DNA of 57,637 nt from Deltaproteobacteria bacterium HGW-Deltaproteobacteria-15 (GTDB lineage Bacteria; Desulfobacterota; DSM-4660; Desulfatiglandales; HGW-15): NCBI GenBank assembly GCA_002840535.1, contig PHBH01000045.1:1-57637 (forward strand), given 5' to 3'. The notes beneath the pieces were generated by a model that was given only the letters and a program-made list of their open reading frames with translations, was not told the origin of the DNA and searched no databases. Shown in pieces: positions 16,919-25,917 of this stretch. Made by a program: the position numbers and the translations under genes. Each line of letters starts with the position of its first letter. Position 1 is the first letter of the stretch.

Positions 16919-17461
16919 ATGAATCTAGGGGCTCTCATTCGAAGGTGCCGCAAAGACAGAAAACTGACCCTCAGGACTGTGGCTGAGAAGGCGGGAATCT
17001 CGGAAGGATTTCTCAGTCAGGTGGAAAACTCCGTCAGCTCGCCCTCGGTAGAGACCCTCATCAAGATATGCGACTCGATCGGCGTACATGCCGGGGATCT
17101 GATCAACCAGATTAACAGACAGGAAAACCTGGTAATCATCCGCAGGGCCGAATGGGATGATGTGGATCTGCCGCACACCGGCTTTATCACACGTCGATTC
17201 TTCGCTCCTGAGAACAGAAGCACCCTCGACAGCGCGGTCCTGGTGCTGGAAACGGACAGATCCATCCCTGTCCGCAAGGGAATCAAGAACGGCCAGGAGA
17301 TCATTTGCGTCCTGAAAGGATCGCTTGAGCTCATTTATGGGGAGCGAACGGTTCTGCTGTCCGAAGGCGATACAGTGCATTTCTGGTCAAAACCTGAAAT
17401 GCAGAGCATCACCAACCGGACCAAGGAACTTGCGATCGCTCTATGGGTTGGAACGCTCTGA
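16919..17461 (+). CDS. XRE-family regulator with C-terminal cupin domain
   Basis: Residues 1-60 form a Cro/CI-type helix-turn-helix (LIRRCRKDRKLTLRTVAEKA then GISEGFLSQVENSVSSPSVE). Residues about 110-175 form a small cupin (KGIKNGQEIICVLKGSLELI then LSEGDTVHFW), the usual sensor of this regulator class, which often controls a neighbouring catabolic gene set. I start at ATG 16919, with GGAAAGG 5 bases upstream; the 51 in-frame codons before it are palindrome-derived. It precedes the thiolase-like gene by 90 bases and is probably its regulator. Confidence 0.87.
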   Translation: MNLGALIRRCRKDRKLTLRTVAEKAGISEGFLSQVENSVSSPSVETLIKICDSIGVHAGDLINQINRQENLVIIRRAEWDDVDLPHTGFITRRFFAPENRSTLDSAVLVLETDRSIPVRKGIKNGQEIICVLKGSLELIYGERTVLLSEGDTVHFWSKPEMQSITNRTKELAIALWVGTL

Positions 17462-17551
17462 GAATGAAGGTTCTCCTGAGCGAGAACAGGGTAGCAACGG
17501 ACAACCTGCAACTTTCCATGAACATCTTAATTGAAAGGAGGCATCATTTAC

Positions 17552-18988
17552 ATGATCAAGTTCAGTGAACGCCAGCTCAGAATTCCAAAGTTGATGCGGC
17601 CGGTGTACCTGGTCACTGCAGGCCAGTCGAAATTTGATCGCGCAATTCCGGAGAAGAAGACCGAAGAGCTTTGTATCGACGCCTTTACCATGGCGGCCCG
17701 GATGATCGACAAAACGCCTGCAGAGCTGAAGAGCTACATCCATTCCGCGTATTACGGCCATTTTGCCGACCACTTCGGTGATCAGCTCCTGGGTGAAGCG
17801 GTCATCCATGACAGGCTTGGACTCGACCCGCTGGGAAACATCGGGGTCAAGACCGGAGGGGCTACAGGCGGTTCCACCCTCTGGGAAGCAGTGAAGGCCG
17901 TTGCATCGGGATACTCGGACTGTGTACTTGCGATGGGTTGGGAAAGAATGGACGAGGTGCCTACCGACGAGGGAAACCACCTCATCTCCTGCGCTGCCGA
18001 CAAGGACTGGGAGACCCCGTTAGGTCATATCTATACGGGGTATTACGCTGTCATGGCCCAGAAATACTGGCAGGTCTTCGGAAAGGAGGAAGATTCATTC
18101 AGACGGACCCTGGCCGAGATCTCCGTTAAACATCACGGTTATGCCCGCTTCAATCCATTTGCTCAGGCCCCGATGAAGATAACCGTTGAAGATGTTCTGA
18201 AGTCTCCCGTGGTCGCATATCCGTTGCGCGCTCTCGACTGCTGTCTCATGAGCGTGGGCGCCGCCTGCGCCGTGATCTGCGACGAACAGACTGCCGCGGA
18301 GCTCACGAAAAATACGAAGAACAAGCCTTTGCGGATATGGGTTGCCGCCGGTTCACATACCCTGCGGCCGGCCTGCCGTCGAAACATGGAGATCCCTTTG
18401 CTTCCCAATGAAAGACCTGACCAGTACAAGGATCTTGGAGAGCGATTCCCCGGCGGCGGAAGATATCCGGGATTTTCCGGATTCCTGGCAGCACGAATGG
18501 CCGCTTACTATGCCTACCGAATGTCAGGCGTCAAAAACCCCATGGACGACTTCGACGTGCTCGAGCTGCATGATGCCTTTACGATCAGCGACATTCAAAC
18601 CTACGAGGACATCGGCGTGCGGCCTTATGGACACGGAAGGGAATATGTGGAGTCCGGGGACTGCTATCATACCAACCCCCATACCGGCAAACCCGGCAAG
18701 CTGCCCTCCAATCTCTCCGGCGGGCTGATCGGCTGCATGCATGCGGTTGGCGCTACCGGCATCATGCAGATCTTTGAGGTTGCCACCCATATATGGAACC
18801 GCTGGGCCGAGATGCATGGAGACCCGAAGTTGTGGCAGGCATTCAACAGGAAAAAGCCGGAAGACTGGAAAGACCTCCAGGTAAAAGGGGCCAAGCGCGG
18901 AATGGCGATCAGTCATGCCGGGGTCGGATCACACGTCACGGCCACCATTCTCATGGACCCGGATCACCTGTTGAAGAAGTCGGAATGA
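17552..18988 (+). CDS. thiolase-fold protein lacking the nucleophilic Cys (SCP-x/Ltp2-like)
   Basis: This 478-residue thiolase-superfamily protein is of the SCP-x/lipid-transfer type that pairs with DUF35 proteins. The usual nucleophile motif (N-C-A-T-G-S) reads TGGATGGS at 101-108, so the position of the cysteine is Gly103. The histidine motif is kept (MHAVGATG), as is ELHDAFT, while the usual C-terminal cysteine region reads SHAGVGSH. Classical thiolysis is therefore unlikely. Ltp2-type relatives that lack the cysteine are retro-aldolases working with a DUF35 partner, as in steroid side-chain breakdown. The ATG at 17552 has AAAGGAGG upstream. The stop lies in a TGGAAT word. Confidence 0.85.
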   Translation: MIKFSERQLRIPKLMRPVYLVTAGQSKFDRAIPEKKTEELCIDAFTMAARMIDKTPAELKSYIHSAYYGHFADHFGDQLLGEAVIHDRLGLDPLGNIGVKTGGATGGSTLWEAVKAVASGYSDCVLAMGWERMDEVPTDEGNHLISCAADKDWETPLGHIYTGYYAVMAQKYWQVFGKEEDSFRRTLAEISVKHHGYARFNPFAQAPMKITVEDVLKSPVVAYPLRALDCCLMSVGAACAVICDEQTAAELTKNTKNKPLRIWVAAGSHTLRPACRRNMEIPLLPNERPDQYKDLGERFPGGGRYPGFSGFLAARMAAYYAYRMSGVKNPMDDFDVLELHDAFTISDIQTYEDIGVRPYGHGREYVESGDCYHTNPHTGKPGKLPSNLSGGLIGCMHAVGATGIMQIFEVATHIWNRWAEMHGDPKLWQAFNRKKPEDWKDLQVKGAKRGMAISHAGVGSHVTATILMDPDHLLKKSE

Positions 18989-19003
18989 TGGAATGTTGGA
19001 ATT
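18982..19003. repeat. iterated-word copy (TGGAAT family) at the thiolase stop codon
   Basis: GGAATGATGGAATGTTGGAA spans the TGA (18986-18988) of the thiolase-like gene. The same 13-base core GGAATGATGGAAT contains the stop of the zinc-ribbon gene at 10482. No inverted partner is seen here. Confidence 0.5.
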
Positions 19004-19018
19004 TTTATGGAGGACGCT

Positions 19019-19612
19019 ATGAGCATTTTCGGAACAGTTCGGGTAAAAAAGGGACAATACAGGATCAAGGGAGACTTTCATCATATCACTCCTAACATGC
19101 CCATCAGGAATGAGGATGATGGATGGAGATTAATGGGTGTAACCAATCCTCGTGAAATGACCTATATCCATTCATATGGCGGAGAGGCTGTTTTCTTTGA
19201 ATCCCTGCCGAAAGGCATCATCAATGGTTCTCGCTGCGACAACCCCGGGTGCGAATTCAAAGGGACCGTGTACCTTCCCTTCAGGATACACTGCCCTGAC
19301 TGCCTGGGGAGAAACACCGTGATAAACCTGACGGAAACATGCAAACGCAGCGCAAAAATTCACACCTTTATGGTTTGTGAGCGCTCCGGCGCATTCAACA
19401 CACTGGACAAGCCGATCAAGTTTATCAATGTGGAATTCGATGGCGTCTCCACCATCCTGATGAGCTATCTTTCGATAGGAGATCCCAAGATCGGCATGAA
19501 GGTGGTTCCCATATTCAGGACCATTGCGCCAACCTACACGATCACCGATCTTTCCTGGGTTCCTCAAGACACCTCTCAAAAGGATCTACCTGAGGGATTC
19601 ACGTTTGGTTGA
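19019..19612 (+). CDS. DUF35 zinc-ribbon/OB-fold acyl-CoA-binding partner
   Basis: This 197-residue protein has a rubredoxin-like zinc ribbon, with C73, C78, C92 and C95, and a C-terminal OB-fold (about 110-175), the DUF35 layout. DUF35 proteins bind acyl-CoA and form the non-catalytic half of thiolase-fold complexes, for example ChsH2 with Ltp2 or BbsA with BbsB. I start at ATG 19019, with GGAGG at proper distance; ATG 19007 is in frame but has no ribosome site. It follows the thiolase-like gene by 30 bases, which supports a two-subunit enzyme. Confidence 0.87.
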   Translation: MSIFGTVRVKKGQYRIKGDFHHITPNMPIRNEDDGWRLMGVTNPREMTYIHSYGGEAVFFESLPKGIINGSRCDNPGCEFKGTVYLPFRIHCPDCLGRNTVINLTETCKRSAKIHTFMVCERSGAFNTLDKPIKFINVEFDGVSTILMSYLSIGDPKIGMKVVPIFRTIAPTYTITDLSWVPQDTSQKDLPEGFTFG

Positions 19613-19672
19613 TGCAGGACTCGGAATGCGGAGATCAGGAGACAGCGTGCAAGATAAAAGCAACAATAAGGG

Positions 19673-19776
19673 GCGCGGATTTTACACGAATTGTGCGGAT
19701 CACATGGCTTCGACAAGCGTTCATCTTTCGCTGAGATGCCTGCCCGATACCACCATGCCGTGTAATCCGTGTCCAC
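19673..19776. repeat. iterated-word inverted element (CACGGATTACACGG family)
   Basis: GCGGATTTTACACGAATTGT then GCGGATCACATGG (19676-19706) faces CCATGCCGTGTAATCCGTGT then CCAC. GGAT/ATCC, CAC/GTG and ATGG/CCAT pair across the element with small bulges. No coding frame is supported in this spacer between the convergent DUF35 and methyltransferase genes. Confidence 0.4.
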
Positions 19777-19826
19777 AAAAAAAAGGAAGCCCTTGTACTC
19801 CCGCACATGGGCACGATCCGCCTCTC

Positions 19827-20849
19827 TCACGACTGTATTGGGGTGTCAGGCAGTAGATTTACCAACTCAGCTACTCGTCGTCTGACCCCCTCTTCCAGGC
19901 GCCATCTGTGCTGAGCCACCTGGCTATTCAGGTATCTCACCACCCAAGGTGTCAGCAATCTATAGACCGAGGGGCCAAAGCGCATGTGTAACGAAGCCAT
20001 AACGGGAAGAGGTTCCCAGACTGGGATGGCATCTCTCCGTTGGGCCACGATACTGAGGTACAATCCGCCATAAGCCATTTTGGGCCTGGACCAAGTCCTC
20101 GTCTTTATCGTTTGAAGACCGGAGCGCGCCAGCATTTTGCTGAGGGAGGGTGCAGTAAAACAATACGGGTGGTGTATGTGCCATGAGCGAAACCAGTAAT
20201 TATTACGAGTGTCAATCAAAATCAAACCATCCGCCTTCAGCAAGCGCTGAGCCGCGTGAAGAGCTTCCGGTGCATTGGTGATGTTTTCAAGGACGTGGCT
20301 GAAAATGATGAGATCAAACCGTTCGCGTTTGTCGTTGGCGATCAACTCATCCATGCTTCGCGCATATATGGGGGTACCAACGATGCGCTCGGCCACAAGT
20401 TTTGCTTCGTCTGACGGCTCGACACCCCATCCTCTCCCATGGAACCGTTCAGCCACCAGGCGCACTATGAGACCGAACGCACAGCCCACCTCCAGGATCT
20501 CAGGGTTTGGATTCGATTGTGCGAAACCGACCGCATCCAACAGGTCGCCTATCTTGGCCGCAAACTTCGCCTCTTTGAACAACTGCTTTCGAGCATTCCC
20601 TTTGTCACTTTTTTCACGCTTGCTCCTCCAGAACTCATCCCTATAAAGGCGGTTATACCACTCCTGGGAAGGTCTGGGATTCATGAACAATAAATTACAC
20701 TCCCTGCATCGTTCATACTTCAAAGGAATACCCCGATACTCTGTACCGCCAAACGGTTCAAGATGGCTTGACTGACAACCCGGGCATTCATCCACACGCC
20801 GCAAGTCACTCGGCAACGGTGTTGAAGCTGATAGGATGGTCTCTTTCAC
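19827..20849 (-). CDS. class I SAM-dependent methyltransferase with N-terminal zinc-binding motif
   Basis: This 340-residue protein has an N-terminal four-cysteine motif, CPGCQ...C..C (residues about 22-53), and a methyltransferase core with ILEVGCAFGLIVRLVAERF (about 116-134) and the post-I acidic strand WGVEPSDE. The C-terminal part follows the common glycan-cluster methyltransferase layout. It probably methylates a sugar of the surface glycan. The start is GTG 20849 and overlaps the upstream gene's stop as GTGA, indicating coupled translation. It is the last gene of the minus-strand locus. Confidence 0.8.
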   Translation of the reverse strand: MKETILSASTPLPSDLRRVDECPGCQSSHLEPFGGTEYRGIPLKYERCRECNLLFMNPRPSQEWYNRLYRDEFWRSKREKSDKGNARKQLFKEAKFAAKIGDLLDAVGFAQSNPNPEILEVGCAFGLIVRLVAERFHGRGWGVEPSDEAKLVAERIVGTPIYARSMDELIANDKRERFDLIIFSHVLENITNAPEALHAAQRLLKADGLILIDTRNNYWFRSWHIHHPYCFTAPSLSKMLARSGLQTIKTRTWSRPKMAYGGLYLSIVAQRRDAIPVWEPLPVMASLHMRFGPSVYRLLTPWVVRYLNSQVAQHRWRLEEGVRRRVAELVNLLPDTPIQS

Positions 20850-22171
20850 GGTTTTCTCCTCTTTTCCAGGTTCATTTGCTCTGAAATCGGAAAGGCCGTA
20901 TCGGGGCTGTGCGGCTCACTGTGGAGCCGCTCCGCAGGTTTCGCGATGCGGGGGCGAAGCTTGTCTCGGATTCGTTCCGGAACATCAAAAGAAAGCGGTG
21001 TCGCAGCAGATTCAGCAATTCCTCTCAAAAAATTGATATCCAGCTTCGACAGGGGGCTGGTTTCAGGGGCGATCTCGACAATCCGTGCAACCACATGGGC
21101 CATGAAGACCTCACTCGGATGAAAGCCGTCGATCATGTACCGGTCGTCGAGACCGTAGTCCCGAGGAGAGAAAGCAGCAACCACATGGAATCCGCGAGAG
21201 CGGAAGGCATGAGCAAAGCCGTGCTTGTAAGTACTCCACCACATAGAGTAGGCAGGAATGGTATCCAAGGCTTGGCCACTCTCGGTAGAGAACGGGGGTA
21301 GAAAGATCCAAATCTCTGTACCGAGATCACGGAGTTGCTCGAGAGACTGAATAATAGCGCCTGCTCTACTGTGGTCGAACCTTTGGGGCAACGCGAACTT
21401 TCCCCAATGGGAGCGAATCCGCTCGATGACAGGCGGATCCTCGCGGTCAACGAATTTCGGGTCTTTCATGTAATCGAGGAGAATTTCCGGTGAATACTGT
21501 CTCGAACCGTCCCTCCGAAAGCCATTATCTTTATGAATGGCCAAGCTCCCGATGGCTTCGTACCCCCAATAGGGGCTCTTCTTAGGAAGAAACAGCCCCC
21601 GCAACAAAGCGCCCAAACGCTTTTCTCTGATGGCACGACGGAGCGCCTCTACATGGGCGACAAAACTGTAGGCTTCATCCTCCTGGTTCAGCCAGGACGT
21701 ATCACTGCCATAGCCCTCATTAAGCCACCAAGGGTCGATACCGACAATGAGGACTCGCGGTGAGGGAAGGTCCTTCTTTAGGACAAGGCGGGCATACTCC
21801 TGAAGATCGCATGCATTTTGTAGCATGCCCCCGGCGTTATAAAAGGAGAAGGGACCAAACAGAAGACTGCGAATCTGCATCACTCTTGAACTGCCGAGCA
21901 CCAGGATCTCCGGTCTGAGCTCCCTGATCGCCGTCAGCTTGTATATGTTGAATTGTTGCGACAAGAAATCTCGACCATAGAGCACCTCATCTTTTGAGGC
22001 AATCTGTCTTTGAAATGCATGCCTCGATGGCAATGCATCTCCGGCTCGCCAAAGCGCCAGCTCAAAAACCAAGAAGAACAGGAAAAAGGGAGACAGAAAT
22101 AGGAGTGTTCTCTTCAGAAAAGCCCACGCCGCCCTCTCGTCCTTCCGTAGAACCTTTTCTTCACAAAGCAT
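20846..22171 (-). CDS. SGNH-like acyl-transfer accessory protein, partner of MBOAT
   Basis: This membrane-anchored protein of 441 residues has one N-terminal transmembrane helix (about 22-42) and a large extracytoplasmic domain. The block I motif LVLGSSRVMQ (about 91-100) and block V DGFHPSE near the C-terminus resemble SGNH hydrolases of the AlgJ/AlgX/DltD type. Such proteins complete O-acylation of exported polysaccharide using acyl groups passed across the membrane by an MBOAT protein. The frame opens at 22258, but ATG 22171, just after the MBOAT stop, is the sensible start. Placement directly behind the MBOAT gene supports the role. Confidence 0.75.
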   Translation of the reverse strand: MLCEEKVLRKDERAAWAFLKRTLLFLSPFFLFFLVFELALWRAGDALPSRHAFQRQIASKDEVLYGRDFLSQQFNIYKLTAIRELRPEILVLGSSRVMQIRSLLFGPFSFYNAGGMLQNACDLQEYARLVLKKDLPSPRVLIVGIDPWWLNEGYGSDTSWLNQEDEAYSFVAHVEALRRAIREKRLGALLRGLFLPKKSPYWGYEAIGSLAIHKDNGFRRDGSRQYSPEILLDYMKDPKFVDREDPPVIERIRSHWGKFALPQRFDHSRAGAIIQSLEQLRDLGTEIWIFLPPFSTESGQALDTIPAYSMWWSTYKHGFAHAFRSRGFHVVAAFSPRDYGLDDRYMIDGFHPSEVFMAHVVARIVEIAPETSPLSKLDINFLRGIAESAATPLSFDVPERIRDKLRPRIAKPAERLHSEPHSPDTAFPISEQMNLEKRRKP

Positions 22172-22173
22172 GT

Positions 22174-23601
22174 TCAGAATTGGAAGTAGATGAAGGTAAC
22201 CTGTCCAGTGTTCGCAAACATCAGGATACCGATCATGATCGTGTAATAGACCGCCCACCGGAGAACCAGCGGCACATTTTCGAGCTGCAGTGCGTGTAGC
22301 TTATCCCGTTGCAGCCACTCGATCACGAGCAAGGCTACTACATACTTGAGTCCTTTCGTGAAATCTGCTGTTAGCCATGATGAAGAGGCCATATGGCCAA
22401 TGAAACTAAACGCATGGGATATCGACTCAGCCCGGAAGAATATCCAGGCAAAGAGCGTTAGGGCAAACGTGAAGACCATCTGCGCAGTCTCACGGATGGA
22501 CGGTAAGAAATGATTTTCCGCAACAACAGCGGTATAGCGCTTATGCTGCCCAACAAGGATGAGAGGGATATAGTAGACGCCGTTCAGAAATCCCCACGCT
22601 CCGAAGGTCCAATTTGCCCCATGCCAGAACCCGGAAGCAGTAAATGTAACAAGGAGATTTGCAATGTGGCGGCCTTTCGACAACGTTCTGCTCCCGCCGA
22701 GAGGAATGTAGACATAGTCACGAAACCAGGTTGAAAGGGAAATGTGCCACCTCCGCCAGAACTCGCCTATGTCGCGAGAAAAATATGGATAGGCGAAATT
22801 TTGCACGAGGTCAAAGCCAAAAAGGCGTGCCGTTCCGACGGCTATGTCCGAGTATCCGCTGAAATCACAGTAAATCTGGAAAGCAAAGTAGAGAGTCCCC
22901 ACAAAGAGAGTTAGCCCGCTGTATTCACTGTAATTGGAATAAATCTGGTCCACTATTGGTGCCAAGTTGTCGGCAATCACCACCTTCTTGAAGAGTCCCC
23001 ACAAGATCTGCCTGATCCCATCCTTCGCATGCTCGGTCTGAAAAGACCGCTTTTTGAGAAACTGCGGCAAGAGGTGGTTCGCACGTTCAATTGGCCCGGC
23101 GACAAGTTGCGGAAAAAAACTGATATATGCAAAGAAGGCGATCACATCACGGGTTGGCACTATTTGGCGGCGGTACACATCAATGGTATAGCCCATTTTC
23201 TGGAAGGTATAAAATGATATGCCTACCGGGAGTATGATGCGTAGTGCATGCGTGTGAGCGTGAAACCCCAGCAGTTGCATAGCACCTGCAAATGAATCGA
23301 CAAAGAAGTCATAGTATTTGAAAAAGCCCAGCAAGCCGAGGTTAACGGCTATACTGATGCCAAGAATGATCTTCCGGCTCCGTTCTCTATCTGTATTGTC
23401 CAGACTGAGTGAGGCCAGATAGTCGACCAGCGAACCTATCACGATCAGTGCGAGGAAACGCCAGTCCCACCACCCATAAAACAGATAGCTTGCGAGCAGG
23501 ACGAAGATGTTCTGGCTCTTGAGCGAGTAACGCTGAAGCAGCCAGTAACAGGCAAAAGTAAGCGGCAGGAATAGGGCGAATACAAAAGAGTTGAAAAGCA
23601 T
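22174..23601 (-). CDS. MBOAT O-acyltransferase (AlgI-like)
   Basis: This 475-residue polytopic membrane protein of the MBOAT family has the invariant histidine in GFWHGANW (H327) and the upstream RRWHISLS (H286). The family signature YFDFSGYSD-like segment appears as YCDFSGYSDIAVG (about 244-256). AlgI-type MBOATs move acetyl or other acyl groups across the inner membrane for glycan O-acylation. Its partner SGNH protein lies 2 bases downstream. The substrate is presumably the glycan made by the rest of the locus. Confidence 0.92.
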   Translation of the reverse strand: MLFNSFVFALFLPLTFACYWLLQRYSLKSQNIFVLLASYLFYGWWDWRFLALIVIGSLVDYLASLSLDNTDRERSRKIILGISIAVNLGLLGFFKYYDFFVDSFAGAMQLLGFHAHTHALRIILPVGISFYTFQKMGYTIDVYRRQIVPTRDVIAFFAYISFFPQLVAGPIERANHLLPQFLKKRSFQTEHAKDGIRQILWGLFKKVVIADNLAPIVDQIYSNYSEYSGLTLFVGTLYFAFQIYCDFSGYSDIAVGTARLFGFDLVQNFAYPYFSRDIGEFWRRWHISLSTWFRDYVYIPLGGSRTLSKGRHIANLLVTFTASGFWHGANWTFGAWGFLNGVYYIPLILVGQHKRYTAVVAENHFLPSIRETAQMVFTFALTLFAWIFFRAESISHAFSFIGHMASSSWLTADFTKGLKYVVALLVIEWLQRDKLHALQLENVPLVLRWAVYYTIMIGILMFANTGQVTFIYFQF

Positions 23602-23914
23602 GAGTATCTAATCGGATGTAGATTGGTTAGGCATGCAAACCTGGGTGCTTGGTCATCATTTCACCCTCTCTGAAGAGGTTGTCCTCATCCCTGAAATCCT
23701 GACAAATTTGCGGTACTCTACATTTTGGCTGGTGGCTCAAGGGGAATAATCAAAAGGGAGGCTTCATGCCCCCCTTGCCGTCATCGATTCTCTGCAACCA
23801 GTGTTCACCTCTCCTCTTTGCGATGTCCTCTCCTTCCTGCATCCATTCGCAGGTTTGCGTCTTTCACCCGGCCATTTTAGTTCATTCTGCATCCCCCAAC
23901 AGAATACAGGCATC
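23602..23914. other. 313-base spacer between MBOAT and the WecA-like fusion gene
   Basis: Apart from the hairpin at 23752-23776 nothing is recognised. The plus-strand frame from 23801 is a shadow of the neighbouring gene. Confidence 0.35.
23752..23776 (-). terminator. possible terminator after the WecA-like fusion gene
   Basis: AAGGGAGGC (23754-23762) pairs with GCCCCCCTT (23768-23776) in 8 of 9 positions around a 5-base loop. On the minus strand it is followed by TTGATTATT, a weak T-run. It could separate the WecA-like gene from the MBOAT pair. Confidence 0.35.
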
Positions 23915-25765
23915 TTAAAAGATGTTGAACTTCATTTGCTTGACATCCACGTCGCCGTCGATCTGCCGGCAATAGGTCGTAATTTCCTTTTTCCGTTCTT
24001 CCCCATTCTTTCTGAAGGAAATGATAATCTCCCGGATACCTTTTTTCTTTATAATCCTTTCGAGTTCATTTACATCTCCCAGGACAGGATACCCCATGAT
24101 CGTTCTTTTATGCTTACGCGGGTTGTCGTCGATGAAACCGACTACCACCAGTTCCAGATCCCGGTTGTTCTCGATCTCTTTTGCAACCAGTTGCCCGCCC
24201 ACTCCGGCTCCATAGATGAGCGTGGGCTTTCCCCTTTGCCTGCTTTTCTTAACCCCCTCATCCACAAGACGGAAGGACAATCTGGATAAAGAGACCAGAA
24301 CCAGCATCAGGAACCAGTAAATAATGAAAACTACCCTTGAATAACTTTCGAACCTGTAGGCGAAGAGGAGGATCAACATGGTCAGTGCAACCGCAGCGGT
24401 TATCCCCTTGATGTAAGCGATCAAGTCGCTGATGCTGGTACTCTCCCAGACCCCCTTGTAGACACCCAGGACATAGAAGCAGAATATCTGGCATGCCAAC
24501 AGGACCGGAAGCGATTTGAGAAAGAACTCAAAATCGTCGCCTATGAGATAGTATACGGTGCCGGTGCCCTCAAAACGCAGAAGATATGCTGTGTAGTACG
24601 CGACGGTGACAAGGACAAGGTCCAGAAAGACCTCGAATATCCTTCTTCGATAAGCCAGCTGGACAACAACCGGGGTGAATGCGCCCAGGCCGTTGTTGGA
24701 CAGGAGGGATTCTTCCGGATAAACCTTCACCCTGGCCAGGTAGACCCAGAAGAACACCACAAAAAGCAGGTAAAGAGTGATCAGTACAAGTGTGGGGCCC
24801 ACGCTCAGGTAGTGGAAGGAAAGAGTCAGGCATCCTGAAACCCCGGAAAATGCATACAGGACGAGGACCGCTTTCTTTTCCGAGAACCCTATGGCAACCA
24901 TGCGATGGGAGGAATGATCACGGCCCCCTTGGGAAATGGGGCGACGAAAGAGCTTCCGCATGAAACTCACAAATCCGGTATCCAGGATGGGTACGAAGAG
25001 AATGAAGATGGGAATCGCAATTACCCAAAGCAGATGCCCGGCGCTGCCGCCCGATATTCTTTCAACGTTCCCTGCAGCTGTCAGGCAGCCCATGACAAAC
25101 CCGATAAACAGACTGCCCGCATCTCCCATGAAAATGGAGGCCGGATTGAAATTGAAAATCAGGAAGCCGAGCAGGGCTCCGAAGAACCCGGAGGCCAAGA
25201 GGAGCACCGCAGTTGTGCTTTGATCGGGATGCACGTAATTCGTGAGGAAGAGGAAAGCCGCTGCAATCGCTGCAACCCCGGCAGACAATCCGTCCATATT
25301 GTCCAGCAGATTGAACGCATTCGTAATGCCGACAATCCAGAATATAGAGATAAACAAGTTCGCCGTGTTTGAACCGGTCCACTCTACCCTGAACCCGAAG
25401 ATCATCAGAATGGAGGTGATCACAATCTGAGCGGCAATTTTATGCTGGGGGTCCATGTTCAGGATATCGTCCGCGAGTCCGATAGAGAACATGGCCGCGG
25501 CACACAAGATCATGGGGAGGTAGGAGCTTCCGAGGTTACGCCAGTCCGAAAACCAGTCCGCACCAATCCATACCCCAAGAGTCGCTCCGAATATGGCCAC
25601 ACCGCCAAGCAGTGCGGTCTCCCTCTTGTGCCACCGGGTGTCTTTTGGAACCGCAATCCGCCCTGTAGCAAGAGCGAGTTTTCTCACCAGCGGAGTCAGC
25701 AGCAGGGATGCCACGAAACCGGTAGCAGCCAACAGGAGATAATATTGAAGTGGAAATTTGTTCAT
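23915..25765 (-). CDS. fused WecA-like sugar-1-P transferase and CapD/WbpM-like Rossmann domain
   Basis: Residues 1-350 are a polyprenyl-phosphate N-acetylhexosamine-1-phosphate transferase (WecA/MraY superfamily): LADD (97-100), NAFNLLDNMDG (149-159), GDAGS (214-218) and the cytoplasmic GGRDHSSHR. Residues 370-500 add about four further membrane helices, and 510-616 a Rossmann domain (GAGVGGQLV at 519, then VGFIDDNP). The second half matches the N-terminal part of CapD/WbpM-type sugar dehydratases, without their catalytic SDR domain. The enzyme would start glycan assembly on undecaprenyl phosphate. The extra half may bind a nucleotide or sugar nucleotide and tune it. The fusion is unusual. 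Confidence 0.85.
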   Translation of the reverse strand: MNKFPLQYYLLLAATGFVASLLLTPLVRKLALATGRIAVPKDTRWHKRETALLGGVAIFGATLGVWIGADWFSDWRNLGSSYLPMILCAAAMFSIGLADDILNMDPQHKIAAQIVITSILMIFGFRVEWTGSNTANLFISIFWIVGITNAFNLLDNMDGLSAGVAAIAAAFLFLTNYVHPDQSTTAVLLLASGFFGALLGFLIFNFNPASIFMGDAGSLFIGFVMGCLTAAGNVERISGGSAGHLLWVIAIPIFILFVPILDTGFVSFMRKLFRRPISQGGRDHSSHRMVAIGFSEKKAVLVLYAFSGVSGCLTLSFHYLSVGPTLVLITLYLLFVVFFWVYLARVKVYPEESLLSNNGLGAFTPVVVQLAYRRRIFEVFLDLVLVTVAYYTAYLLRFEGTGTVYYLIGDDFEFFLKSLPVLLACQIFCFYVLGVYKGVWESTSISDLIAYIKGITAAVALTMLILLFAYRFESYSRVVFIIYWFLMLVLVSLSRLSFRLVDEGVKKSRQRGKPTLIYGAGVGGQLVAKEIENNRDLELVVVGFIDDNPRKHKRTIMGYPVLGDVNELERIIKKKGIREIIISFRKNGEERKKEITTYCRQIDGDVDVKQMKFNIF

Positions 25766-25773
25766 TCGCCTAG

Positions 25774-25915
25774 GTACAAGATACAGGATAAGAAAGTTTC
25801 TTAATCTTCGTCAGAAGGACTAGAGTGGACCAGTTCGTGCCATGTTTTGCAGCCGTTGATTCGCTTTCTCTCGCTCTTGAGTCTTGCATCATGCATCCTG
25901 CATGATCTGAATCCT
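25774..25915. repeat. iterated-word element (AAGATACAGGAT / GATGCAGGAT family)
   Basis: TACAAGATACAGGATAAGAA (25774-25793) faces TTGCATCATGCATCCTGCAT (25884-25903), whose reverse complement contains ATGCAGGATGCATGATGCAA. The words and the inverted placement are like those of 8361-8518. No gene lies between the two glycan genes here. Confidence 0.4.
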
Positions 25916-25917
25916 GG

